DNA of 7,040 nt from Synergistaceae bacterium (GTDB lineage Bacteria; Synergistota; Synergistia; Synergistales; Aminobacteriaceae). Position numbers and translations under genes: made by a program. The first letter of the stretch is position 1. Each line of letters opens with the position of its first letter. Below are positions 1 through 5,938 of the stretch, in pieces. The stretch spans positions 1 through 7,040 of the forward strand of contig JAISSA010000054.1 of NCBI GenBank assembly GCA_031273365.1. Reading direction: 5' to 3'. The notes under the pieces were generated by a model that saw only the letters and a list, made by a program, of their open reading frames with translations, searched no databases and was not told where the DNA came from.

Positions 1-1
1 G

Positions 2-199
2 GAGCAAATCCTCCTCGACGGGGATATCCCCTCTCCGGTAAACCCGCCGCCCGGCTGCCGTTTTCACACGCGCTGCCCTCAGGCGATGGAGATTTGTTCC
101 CAAAGCGAGCCTCCGATGACGGACGAAGGGGCGGGGCACAGCGTCGCCTGCTTCCTGTACGGCGACGCGCAGGACGCGCGCCCGGCGTCGATGGTTTGA
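2..199 (+). CDS. C-terminal end of oligopeptide/dipeptide ABC transporter ATP-binding protein (partial)
   Basis: An open frame enters from the left edge and ends at TGA 197-199, leaving 65 residues. They match the C-terminal oligo_HPY extension found on OppD/OppF/DppD/DppF ATPases: a SPVNPPPGCRFHTRCP block followed by AMEIC and a closing HSVAC-LYG block. Four cysteines (C19, C25, C32 and C50 of the visible part) have the spacing that structural work on peptide-importer ATPases has linked to a [4Fe-4S] cluster. The protein would power peptide import from the cytoplasmic face of the membrane. The nucleotide-binding core (Walker A/B, signature) lies outside the window. It is the only plus-strand gene here and converges on the minus-strand block. 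The last ten or so residues, after the LYG, are not conserved. The family call is firm; whether it is the OppD or OppF paralogue cannot be decided from the tail. Confidence 0.9.
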   Translation, partial: EQILLDGDIPSPVNPPPGCRFHTRCPQAMEICSQSEPPMTDEGAGHSVACFLYGDAQDARPASMV

Positions 200-224
200 G
201 CTCAATGGTCTGAGCTCAATGATC
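196..224. repeat. 14-bp tandem repeat forming a hairpin at the convergent gene junction
   Basis: The unit TGAGCTCAATGGTC (197-210) is repeated at 211-224 with one mismatch (TGAGCTCAATGATC). TGAGCTCA is itself palindromic, so the two copies also pair with each other: TTGAGCTCA (196-204) against TGAGCTCAA (211-219), a 9-bp stem with a 6-nt loop. The first unit contains the stop codon of the peptide-transporter ATPase. No U-tract follows on either strand, so it is not a classical intrinsic terminator. It could still act as a bidirectional 3'-end structure between the converging genes. Confidence 0.6.
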
Positions 225-242
225 TGACCGCATCGCCACCTC

Positions 243-1415
243 TCAGGCCAGCATTTCCAGGAACGCGCCCATGCGTGTGGAAAGCTGTTCCACGTCGCCC
301 TGATAATAATCGGTCTCCACCGCAATGTAGGGGATGCCCTCCCTCTCGCCGACGTTCAGGTTCCCGAGGCGCTCGCGCACCAGAAAGGACTCCACGCTGT
401 ACGTGTGACACGCCTGCAGGATGATGTCCGTCACCCCGTCGGCCCTGTAGTCGCGAACCAGCGTCTCCAGCAGGTCGAGGCGTTTGTCGTTGGGGGACAT
501 GCAGGAGCAGGGGATGCCCAGGTACTTGACGGCCAGCGCCTCGTAAGGCGGAAGGGTCTCGTCCACCGGCTCGTAATTGGGTTTGATCCCGCCGCAGTTC
601 TCGAAGGCGACGATCACGCCGCCGTTTTCCTCGATGGCGTTGAAGACCTTCTCCAGGCTCTTTCCCGTGGGGCAGCCGGTGACGACGATGCGGCGTTTGC
701 CGCCCGGCACGCGGCGTTCGCCCGCCTCATAGTTTTCCCGGAGCCTCCGGACGAGCTCGCGGACCAGGTCGAGGGCCTGGGGATCGCCGAAGGAGACCCT
801 GAAGAATTCGTTGACCAGGTGCAGTTCCCGCCCCGACAGAGGCACGGGGTCGAGCTTCGAGAGTTCGTAAAGCTCCCCCATCGCGCGGCGCTCCTCGTTA
901 CGTTTTTTGATCTCGCGCCGCAGGCCGTCCTCCGTGATCGTCGCGCCCAGCTCCGTCTCCAGCCTCCGCGCCAGCCGCTCGATTTCGGCCTGCCAGGAGC
1001 TCAGCGCGTCCGTGCCTCTGTACGTCCGGGGAAGCTGCATCACGTGCGTCGGGCGCAGGCGGTCCAGAAGCTCGTACATCTTTCTTTTCCCGTCGCAGGT
1101 CGTCTCCCCGACGACAATGCTGCAAAAGTGGAAGTAGGGACAGGTGTCGGTCAGGGCGAAGCCGTAGCTCGACTTGATGAGGGGGCAGAGGTTGCGCGGC
1201 AGGTGTTCTTCCCCCGCCGCGATGGGCTTCTCGCTGGTGCTGCAAAGGGTGACGGGAATGGCCCCCGCGGCGCGAATCACCTCGTAAGGAGTGTAGGCGC
1301 AATAGCAGCCCACAACCTTCTTTCCCGCCTCCACGGCCTCTTTGATTCTGACGGGACCGGCGGGTATCGCGTCGCGCATGGCCTCGAACAGGCTGTTTAC
1401 CTCGTGCATGATCAT
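243..1415 (-). CDS. Double-cubane-cluster protein (YjiM-like, 2-hydroxyacyl-CoA dehydratase superfamily)
   Basis: This 390-residue protein has the full length and order of motifs of the double-cubane-cluster reductases, with E. coli YjiM the closest relative I recognise. Cysteine motifs visible are GCYCAYTP (37, 39), LPRNLCPLIKSSYGF (77), DTCPYF (92), GETTCDGKRKMYE (107), TGCP (248), ENCGG (274), CSCMSPND (303, 305) and QACHTY (336). Several should ligate the [Fe8S9]-type double cubane. Characterised relatives are cytoplasmic and take low-potential electrons from an ATP-hydrolysing BcrA/HgdC-type partner. They reduce small molecules such as acetylene in vitro, and the natural substrate is unknown. 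No activator gene is in the window; downstream lies a converging gene. It follows the ABC transporter ATPase by 87 bp in the same direction, suggesting co-transcription. The start ATG at 1415 has AGAGGA five bases upstream; an in-frame ATG at 1409 is an alternative. It is less likely to be a true dehydratase subunit, because no second subunit is adjacent. Confidence 0.9.
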   Translation of the reverse strand: MIMHEVNSLFEAMRDAIPAGPVRIKEAVEAGKKVVGCYCAYTPYEVIRAAGAIPVTLCSTSEKPIAAGEEHLPRNLCPLIKSSYGFALTDTCPYFHFCSIVVGETTCDGKRKMYELLDRLRPTHVMQLPRTYRGTDALSSWQAEIERLARRLETELGATITEDGLRREIKKRNEERRAMGELYELSKLDPVPLSGRELHLVNEFFRVSFGDPQALDLVRELVRRLRENYEAGERRVPGGKRRIVVTGCPTGKSLEKVFNAIEENGGVIVAFENCGGIKPNYEPVDETLPPYEALAVKYLGIPCSCMSPNDKRLDLLETLVRDYRADGVTDIILQACHTYSVESFLVRERLGNLNVGEREGIPYIAVETDYYQGDVEQLSTRMGAFLEMLA

Positions 1416-1502
1416 TCACTTCCTCTCGAAATAAAGGGCTGCGCGCACCGGAGCCGCGGGCTCTTTTCAGGTTTTTTCCGGAATTCGCGACAACTCGCAC
1501 CG

Positions 1503-2270
1503 CTACAGTCCCAGAATTTCCAAAATATGAGAACGATAATCGATGAACCCGGCGCTGTTGCGGTTGCGGGGATACTCCAGATCGATCACAATGCGTTCCC
1601 TGACGCGGCCGGGCCTCGACGACATGACGACGACGCAGTTGCCGAGGTACACCGCCTCTTCCACGTCGTGGGTGACCATGATCGTCGTATTGCCGCGCTG
1701 ACGCCACAGGTTGAGCAGTTCGTCCTGCATTTTCATGCGGGTAAACGCGTCAAGAGCGCCAAGGGGCTCGTCCAGCAAAAAGACGTCCGGCTCGTTCACC
1801 ATCGTCCGAATCAGCGCGGCACGCTGCGCCATCCCGCCCGAGAGCTGATGGGGATATGAATTTTTGAACTCGCTCAGCCCGACGACGTCGAGCAGTTGCG
1901 AAATTTCTTCCTTTTTCTCCCGGTACGTGCCTCGCATCTGCGGACCGAAGGTGACGTTATCCCATATTGTGCGCCACGGGAAAAGAGCCGGATTCTGGAA
2001 GACCAGCCCACGGGAGGGGGCGGCGCCCCTGATTTCTTTCCCGTCGAGAAGCAGCCTCCCTTTCGTTGGGGAGTCCAGCCCGGCGATCAGGCGCAGCAGG
2101 GTCGATTTGCCGCATCCGCTCCTGCCCACGATGGAGACGAACTCCCCGGGCGGTACGTCCAGAGAGATGTCGTCCAGCGCGTTTGTCGTCGCGTTCAGAT
2201 CGCTTCTGGCAAAGATTTTTGTGACGTGATCCATCACGAGGTGTCCTCCGCGCCCTCCTTCCGCCCTCAT
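1503..2270 (-). CDS. ABC transporter ATP-binding protein, nitrate/sulfonate/taurine (SsuB/TauB/NrtD) type
   Basis: A 255-residue nucleotide-binding subunit with every ABC motif: Walker A GRSGCGKST (49-57), Q-loop glutamine in LVFQNPALFPW (92), signature LSGGMAQR (143-150), Walker B VFLLDEP (163-169) with the D-loop GALD following, and the switch histidine in VTHD (201). The FQ..ALFPW..-DNV segment and the overall length are typical of the SsuB/TauB/NrtD family. Two copies would bind the cytoplasmic loops of the permease encoded just upstream and hydrolyse ATP to drive import. The ATG at 2270 is preferred over a GTG at 2291. It overlaps the permease stop as ATGA (2267-2270), which indicates translational coupling, and GGGAGG lies nine bases upstream. 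The family cannot assign a substrate by sequence, so sulfonate, nitrate, bicarbonate, thiamin precursor or another small solute remain possible. Confidence 0.93.
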   Translation of the reverse strand: MRAEGGRGGHLVMDHVTKIFARSDLNATTNALDDISLDVPPGEFVSIVGRSGCGKSTLLRLIAGLDSPTKGRLLLDGKEIRGAAPSRGLVFQNPALFPWRTIWDNVTFGPQMRGTYREKKEEISQLLDVVGLSEFKNSYPHQLSGGMAQRAALIRTMVNEPDVFLLDEPLGALDAFTRMKMQDELLNLWRQRGNTTIMVTHDVEEAVYLGNCVVVMSSRPGRVRERIVIDLEYPRNRNSAGFIDYRSHILEILGL

Positions 2271-3268
2271 TGCGTCATTCCCTCCCGCCACCTCAGGATA
2301 CGCTTTCGAAGCAGCGACAGCGTCTGGTTGACGACCATAAACGTCAGGCAGATCAGAATGATCGCGGAGTACATTTTGGCGAATTCCGCCCAGCTTTTTT
2401 GCCAGGTGATGTACCAGCCGAGTCCCGATTTGACCCCCATCATCTCCGCGACCAGAAGGGTCGTGCAGGCCACGCTCATGCCCTGCGTCAAACCCTGAAA
2501 GATGTTAGGCAGCGCGGAGGGCACCGCGACCCTGAAGATCAGCTGCCTTCCCCCGGCCCCCAGAGTCTGTGCGACCTCGAAATAGATCTTGCGGATGTTC
2601 GAGATTCCCGTCAGCGTCGACAGCGTGACGGGATACCAGACCCCGAGGGCGATGAGGAAGACGCTGCCGCTGAAGAGAGAGCTTGCCAGGACCACGATGA
2701 TCGGCAGCCAGGTCACGGAGGGGATGGGCCCCAGGATTTTCATGACGGGCGAGATCCAGTAGTCGAATTTTTTGTTGACGCCACACGCGATCCCGGTCAG
2801 AAGCCCGGCTCCGGAACCGAGGAAGTACCCGGAAAAGAGCAATATCAGCGAATTTTTAACGCAATCCAGCAACATGTCCGCGTCCCCGGTCATGGCGTTC
2901 AGGATTCTGTCCGGCCATGGGAAAAAGGGCAGTATCAGAATGCCCGTCTTCAGCGTCAGATAGTCCCAACCCAGAAAGATGCAAAACACCAGCGTATAAA
3001 AAGGCGCTTTGAAGCGCAAACGCCTGAACACGGCGTTTGAAAACAGAGAAGCGAACAACGCGACGAAAAGCAACGCCATGAAGAAAGCGATGAATATTGC
3101 GTACTGCTCCGTAATCACGTTGCCGCCGTGGTTGGGAACGAAATAATACTGCACGAGCACGAGCGCCCCTGCCGCGAGGGGAAGGGCGCAGACGAGACGG
3201 TCCAGGACGACCCGCGTCCTCGTTCGAGGAGAGCGCTCGAGTTCCGCCAGTTCATCCCTCGTAATCAT
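2267..3268 (-). CDS. ABC transporter permease, SsuC/TauC-type, with extended N-terminus
   Basis: A 333-residue integral membrane protein. The C-terminal two thirds (about 88-333) is the usual SsuC/TauC/NrtB transmembrane domain: PFFPWPDRIL replaces the typical LPSP entry motif, GPIPSVTWLPI (180-190) is the conserved proline-rich helix, and E231-VAQTLGAGGRQLIFRV-AVP is the EAA coupling loop that docks on the ATPase, followed by AEMMGVKSGLGWYI. Family members usually have about 250-270 residues. Here roughly 80 extra N-terminal residues add two hydrophobic stretches (about 25-44 and 56-76) separated by a polar loop. The gene follows the binding-protein gene by 15 bp and its stop overlaps the ATPase start. 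The ATG at 3268 has only a weak GGGA upstream, so translation may depend on ribosomes arriving from the preceding gene. The function as a small-solute importer is firm; the substrate is not. Confidence 0.92.
   Translation of the reverse strand: MITRDELAELERSPRTRTRVVLDRLVCALPLAAGALVLVQYYFVPNHGGNVITEQYAIFIAFFMALLFVALFASLFSNAVFRRLRFKAPFYTLVFCIFLGWDYLTLKTGILILPFFPWPDRILNAMTGDADMLLDCVKNSLILLFSGYFLGSGAGLLTGIACGVNKKFDYWISPVMKILGPIPSVTWLPIIVVLASSLFSGSVFLIALGVWYPVTLSTLTGISNIRKIYFEVAQTLGAGGRQLIFRVAVPSALPNIFQGLTQGMSVACTTLLVAEMMGVKSGLGWYITWQKSWAEFAKMYSAIILICLTFMVVNQTLSLLRKRILRWREGMTQ
2280..2285 (-). promoter_or_regulatory. Shine-Dalgarno site for the transporter ATPase
   Basis: On the minus strand this reads GGGAGG, nine bases before the ATG at 2270 and inside the 3' end of the permease gene. 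It supports the ATG that overlaps the permease stop over the upstream GTG at 2291, which has no comparable site. Confidence 0.6.
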
Positions 3269-3283
3269 ATTCCCGGACGTCCG

Positions 3284-4369
3284 TTATTTTTGGGGGCTTT
3301 TCTGAGGGTCGTATCGCAGGATAACGGGGTCATCGTCGTCGACGGAGGGGTTCCAGATGATCTTCATAATCTCGTCGTCCGTCTTTCCTGCGCTGATGAG
3401 CCCGAATGTCTTATAGTCTTTGACGACGCTGCGAAGAGTCGCTTCCGTGTCTTTCCAGGAAATATCGAAGTTCAGCTCGCCGGCCAGCGTCAGGCAGTAG
3501 TCGTAGTCTCCGCTGGTCCAGCCCTGGTCCAGCAAAATCCTGACGGCCTCTTCCTTATTGTGCTGATACCACTTTCCGGCTTTTTTGAAGGCTCGCGTCA
3601 GCTTCTTCGCCGTTATGGGGTTCGCTCTGATGAAATCGCCATTGATGGCAAAGACGCAACAGGCTTCATGGCTGAAATCATCGTCATAGGTAATGGAGCG
3701 AATCACCCTCAGCGTCCCGTCCTGGACGAATTTTTTGGCGAACTGATCGCTCATGGTGGCCGCGTCGATTTCCCCGCGCTGCATGGCCAAAGTCACCGCG
3801 CCTGTTTCGACGTGAGAGAAATTGAAGTCTCCGGGATCCAGGCCGTCGTGCCCCAGAAAGCGCAGAGATATGTTGTGCGAGGAGTTCCCTATGCCGTTGG
3901 GCACAGCAATGGTCTTTCCCTTCAGGTCCGCTGTGGTTTTGTACGGAGAGCCCGCCAGAACGTAGAGAGACTGGCATCCCGTGTTGGCTCCGGCGACAAA
4001 CTGCATGTTGATTCCGTTGACGACGGGAACTGCCCAGGCGGCGATGAAATAACCGGCAGTGTCGATTTTACCCGACCCCACGGCGTCGCGCATCTGTTCT
4101 CCCTGAGGAGTCCTGACCAGCTCTGTTTTCAAGCCCTCTTCCGCGAAAAAACCCTTAATATGGGCCAGTGCTGTCGTGGCGAGGCAGATTCCGCCATCGT
4201 ACCCGATCCTGATCGTGCGACCGGCCGCCTCTTCCCTCTGCCACGCAGCGTTTTCGTCCTCGGGCGTCGCCGCGTATGCCGGCGTCTCCGGTCCATTCGA
4301 TAAAACAGCGCAACTCGATAAAATGGCGCAACACAACAGCGTCAAAAAAATTTTTTTGTAATTCGACAT
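3284..4369 (-). CDS. ABC transporter substrate-binding lipoprotein, SsuA/TauA/NMT1-like
   Basis: A 361-residue extracytoplasmic solute receptor. The start at ATG 4369 gives a proper export signal: basic MSNYKK, a hydrophobic core, then the lipobox L17-S18-S19-C20, so it is probably a lipoprotein. A signal-peptidase-I site at AYA|A (31-34) is an alternative. The mature domain begins with IRIGYDGGICLATTALAHIKGFFAEEGL (about 53-80), the usual first strand and helix of the NMT1/SsuA family. Also present are KGKTIAVPNGIGNSSH, a run of residues ending in MQRGEIDAATMSDQFA, and AITAKKLTRAF-like helices, all in family order. GGA lies ten bases before the start; an upstream in-frame start at 4474 would bury the signal peptide and is rejected. 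It is the first gene of the transporter operon. The ligand cannot be read from the sequence; the cysteine-rich signal (C13, C14, C20) and the acidic SVDDDDP near the C-terminus are minor oddities. Confidence 0.92.
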   Translation of the reverse strand: MSNYKKIFLTLLCCAILSSCAVLSNGPETPAYAATPEDENAAWQREEAAGRTIRIGYDGGICLATTALAHIKGFFAEEGLKTELVRTPQGEQMRDAVGSGKIDTAGYFIAAWAVPVVNGINMQFVAGANTGCQSLYVLAGSPYKTTADLKGKTIAVPNGIGNSSHNISLRFLGHDGLDPGDFNFSHVETGAVTLAMQRGEIDAATMSDQFAKKFVQDGTLRVIRSITYDDDFSHEACCVFAINGDFIRANPITAKKLTRAFKKAGKWYQHNKEEAVRILLDQGWTSGDYDYCLTLAGELNFDISWKDTEATLRSVVKDYKTFGLISAGKTDDEIMKIIWNPSVDDDDPVILRYDPQKSPQK

Positions 4370-4442
4370 GTCACTCTTTTCCTTTCCGATTTTCTGTTGT
4401 TGGGGCCTGTTGTAAGTGTCAGGCTCACGGGAACCCCACGCT

Positions 4443-4494
4443 CGCCCGGCCCCGGTCAAGCAGGCAGGCGACAAACACCGGCAGCGGCCGGGCG
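4443..4494 (-). repeat. GC-rich 9-bp inverted repeat in the leader of the binding-protein gene
   Basis: CGCCCGGCC at 4443-4451 is perfectly complementary to GGCCGGGCG at 4486-4494. In RNA made from the minus strand this would form a very stable 9-bp stem enclosing 34 bases. Part of the enclosed sequence can instead pair as CCGGC-CGCT-GCCGG, which gives two mutually exclusive folds. No U-tract follows it. It lies 74 bases before the binding-protein start, so it could affect leader readthrough or mRNA stability. Confidence 0.5.
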
Positions 4495-4595
4495 CATGAA
4501 GCCCCGACGTCTACGGTCAGCTTTTTCTGCTGCGGTCGGGAACAGAAAAGAGGAGGCTATCTCGCCTGAACAGCAATGGAGTATGGAGAATACCC

Positions 4596-4652
4596 GCCCG
4601 TTGCCTGCCCCGAAACCCATGCGCATGTTCCACATGCCGTCATGGAACGGGC
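4596..4652 (-). repeat. Nested inverted repeats just after the seven-codon leader ORF
   Basis: AACGGGC (4646-4652) and GCCCGTT (4596-4602) are perfect complements. Inside them GGAAC (4644-4648) pairs with GTTCC (4627-4631) around a smaller ATG/CAT stem, and CATGCGCATG (4618-4627) is a 10-base palindrome. The outer and inner stems share bases, so they compete. The arrangement begins one base past the stop of the leader ORF, where a ribosome halted on that ORF would cover the outer stem. Confidence 0.35.
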
Positions 4653-4676
4653 TCACGTGTACGCAAAACGCTTCAT
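4653..4676 (-). CDS. Possible seven-residue leader peptide, MKRFAYT
   Basis: An ATG at 4676 opens seven codons (MKRFAYT) and stops at TGA 4653-4655. It has the strongest Shine-Dalgarno site in the window, AAAGGAGG (4685-4692), eight bases upstream, which is unexpected for a chance frame. The stop overlaps a GTG (GTGA, 4653-4656) that opens a 66-codon frame ending at 4456. That longer frame has unconvincing composition, with an arginine run and a proline/alanine-rich end. The pair may be a leader peptide that controls the structured leader beyond it. Alternatively it is the start of a gene broken by a frameshift: the 66-codon frame begins SPFHDGMWNMRMGFG, which could continue MKRFAY after a one-base shift. 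I do not recognise either product. Confidence 0.3.
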   Translation of the reverse strand: MKRFAYT

Positions 4677-4684
4677 GCGGATAT

Positions 4685-4692
4685 CCTCCTTT
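4685..4692 (-). promoter_or_regulatory. Strong Shine-Dalgarno site in the transporter leader
   Basis: The minus strand reads AAAGGAGG, a near-perfect complement of the 16S rRNA tail, eight bases before the ATG at 4676. No recognised protein starts here. The site is either used for the seven-codon leader ORF or is the remnant of a lost gene. The binding protein itself starts over 300 bases further on with its own weaker site. Confidence 0.5.
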
Positions 4693-4734
4693 CTTTATTG
4701 AATGACGAGTAAGAGTTTACGACAGGACCGACTG

Positions 4735-4766
4735 AAAAAAAATAAGTAAATCTGCTGGCCTCAGAT
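4735..4766 (-). terminator. Weak candidate terminator after the PdxA2 gene
   Basis: On the minus strand ATCTG (4762-4766) can pair with CAGAT (4750-4754) over a 7-nt loop, and a run of eight T follows at 4742-4735. The stem is only 5 bp, not GC-rich, and sits seven bases before the T run. It is therefore a poor intrinsic terminator, although its place 50 bases after the PdxA2 stop is right. Confidence 0.3.
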
Positions 4767-4816
4767 CACTGCGCCTGACGAGATACTTCGACGCGCAAGA
4801 GGGCGGCTTTCTGTTT

Positions 4817-5899
4817 TCAATGCGAGCCCCGACGGGAAGACAGGCGGGCGGCCATGTGGATGGCGTCTTTCATGGACTGCGGGTTGGCGCGGCCCTCCCC
4901 CGCTTTCCCGAAGGCCGTCCCATGGTCCACCGAGGTCCGGACGATCGGCAGGCCCAGCGTTATGTTGACGCCCGCCAGCTGGCCCCACTGGCCCGTTTTT
5001 TCGTCGTATTTGAACCCGACGAGCTTCGTCGGAATATGTCCCTGGTCGTGGTACATGCACACAACCGCGTCGTACATGCCGCCCAGCATCTTGCTGAACA
5101 CCGTGTCCGCGGGCAGCGGCCCTTCGGCGTCGATGCCCCCGCGGCAGGCCTGTTCCACGGCGGGGCGGATCTCGACGTCGTCCTCGTTTCCAAAAAGCCC
5201 GCCCTCTCCGCAGTGCGGATTGAGCCCCGCGACGGCGATACGCGGTTTTTCGACGTCCATGTGCTTCAGGGCGTCCCGCGTCAGCTCGATAACCCTCAGA
5301 ACACGCTCCCGTTTCACCCGGTCGCAGGCCTCCCTCAGGGCTACGTGGGTCGACACGTGAGAGACGCGAAAGTTTCCGTCGGCGAGCATCATCGTGTAAT
5401 CCCGGGTTTTCGTCAGGTCGGCGTAGATCTCCGTGTGTCCGGAGTAATGACAGCCCCCCATGTTCAACGCGGCCTTGTTGATGGGGCCCGTCACCGTGGC
5501 GTCCACCCCGCCCTCCAGGGCGAGCTCGACGACCTTCGCCACGTACTCGAACGAGGCCCTCCCCTGCCGGGCCGTCACCGTTTTATGTCGAAGCTCCTCG
5601 ATCGGCATGTTCGCCAGGTCCAGAACGTTGACGACGTCCGGTTCGAATACACAGCGCGAGACGTCGTCGACCGCGTTCATGCGAAGCGCACGAGGGCTAT
5701 CCCCGGCGTCCAGCCGGCAGAATTGAAGCGCGTTTCGTATGATGCGCGCATCACCGACGACCAGGGGGCGACTCGCCTCGTGAATTTCGGGATCCGACAG
5801 CGCTTTTACCGCAATCTCCGGGCCGATGCCCCCCGGGTCGCCCATCGTAATGCCTAAAATTGGTTTGAATTTTTCCATTTTGAATGATCCCATGTGCAT
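4817..5899 (-). CDS. pdxA2: D-threonate/D-erythronate 4-phosphate dehydrogenase, PdxA2 type
   Basis: A 360-residue PdxA-family dehydrogenase, slightly longer than the usual 330 or so. It opens with ILGITMGDPGGIGPEI (14-29). The substrate-binding GHTE is at 154-157. The three metal-binding histidines expected from E. coli PdxA are H185 (STHVALR), H229 (AGLNPHCGEGG) and H284 (MYHDQGH), and TSVDHGTAF-GKAGEG (322-336) closes the domain. The family uses NAD(P)+ and a divalent metal to oxidise a 4-phosphorylated hydroxy acid, which then loses CO2. The adjoining DUF1537 kinase points to the PdxA2 role, which yields dihydroxyacetone phosphate from 4-phospho-D-threonate or -erythronate, rather than vitamin B6 synthesis. 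The enzyme is cytoplasmic. The start is ATG 5899 because AAGGAG lies seven bases upstream; further ATGs at 5893 and 5878 are less well placed, and an in-frame TTG at 5929 lies upstream of that site. True PdxA cannot be excluded from sequence alone. Confidence 0.92.
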   Translation of the reverse strand: MHMGSFKMEKFKPILGITMGDPGGIGPEIAVKALSDPEIHEASRPLVVGDARIIRNALQFCRLDAGDSPRALRMNAVDDVSRCVFEPDVVNVLDLANMPIEELRHKTVTARQGRASFEYVAKVVELALEGGVDATVTGPINKAALNMGGCHYSGHTEIYADLTKTRDYTMMLADGNFRVSHVSTHVALREACDRVKRERVLRVIELTRDALKHMDVEKPRIAVAGLNPHCGEGGLFGNEDDVEIRPAVEQACRGGIDAEGPLPADTVFSKMLGGMYDAVVCMYHDQGHIPTKLVGFKYDEKTGQWGQLAGVNITLGLPIVRTSVDHGTAFGKAGEGRANPQSMKDAIHMAARLSSRRGSH

Positions 5900-5906
5900 A
5901 TTTCGT

Positions 5907-5912
5907 CTCCTT
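5907..5912 (-). promoter_or_regulatory. Shine-Dalgarno site that fixes the PdxA2 start
   Basis: AAGGAG on the minus strand lies seven bases before the ATG at 5899. The open frame continues upstream to a TTG at 5929, but this site falls inside that extension, so the shorter protein is the right one. Confidence 0.7.
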
Positions 5913-5938
5913 ATCAATTCTATATTCAACCACCAATA

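Larger units (their letters stand above)
4370..4816. other. Gene-poor region: leader of the transporter operon and end of the sugar-acid operon
   Basis: These 447 bases separate the PdxA2 stop from the binding-protein start, both on the minus strand. Read on the minus strand, the segment holds a weak hairpin followed by a T8 run (4735-4766). Next come an AT-rich stretch (about 4690-4745) that is the likeliest promoter area, a strong AAAGGAGG site (4685-4692) with a seven-codon ORF, then about 280 bases rich in GC inverted repeats. I could not match it to a riboswitch family I know (TPP, cobalamin, glycine, SAM, guanidine, fluoride). The small ORFs on either strand look like chance frames by composition, apart from the leader ORF listed separately. 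Confidence 0.6.

Noticed and set aside
1451..1477. GAGCC-GCG-GGCTC hairpin followed by TTTTCAGGTTTTTT in the gap before the double-cubane gene
   Set aside because: It has terminator polarity only on the plus strand, where no gene is transcribed nearby. The stem is 5 bp, and on the minus strand the tail is A-rich, so it does not argue against co-transcription of the transporter and reductase.
405..1859. Long plus-strand open frame of 484 codons
   Set aside because: It lies antisense to the double-cubane and ATPase genes, crosses the gap between them, and has no recognisable domain. Long antisense frames are expected in GC-rich coding DNA.
3128..4303. Plus-strand open frame of 391 codons
   Set aside because: It mirrors the binding-protein and permease genes and its translation shows no family motif; the minus-strand reading has a signal peptide and full family match.
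4456..4656. 66-codon minus-strand frame starting with GTG in the transporter leader
   Set aside because: No family is recognisable, the second half has an RRRR run and a proline/alanine-rich end, and it has no ribosome-binding site of its own. It is kept only as context for the seven-codon leader ORF.
4690..4745. Specific -35/-10 promoter boxes for the transporter operon (for example CTGTCG and TTCAAT)
   Set aside because: The best pair matches only 3 of 6 and 4 of 6 consensus bases. The AT-rich stretch is a likely promoter area but the boxes cannot be placed with confidence.
4820..5857. Plus-strand open frame of 345 codons
   Set aside because: It is antisense to the PdxA2 gene across nearly its whole length and rich in Arg, His, Val and Asp, as expected for the complement of GC-rich codons.
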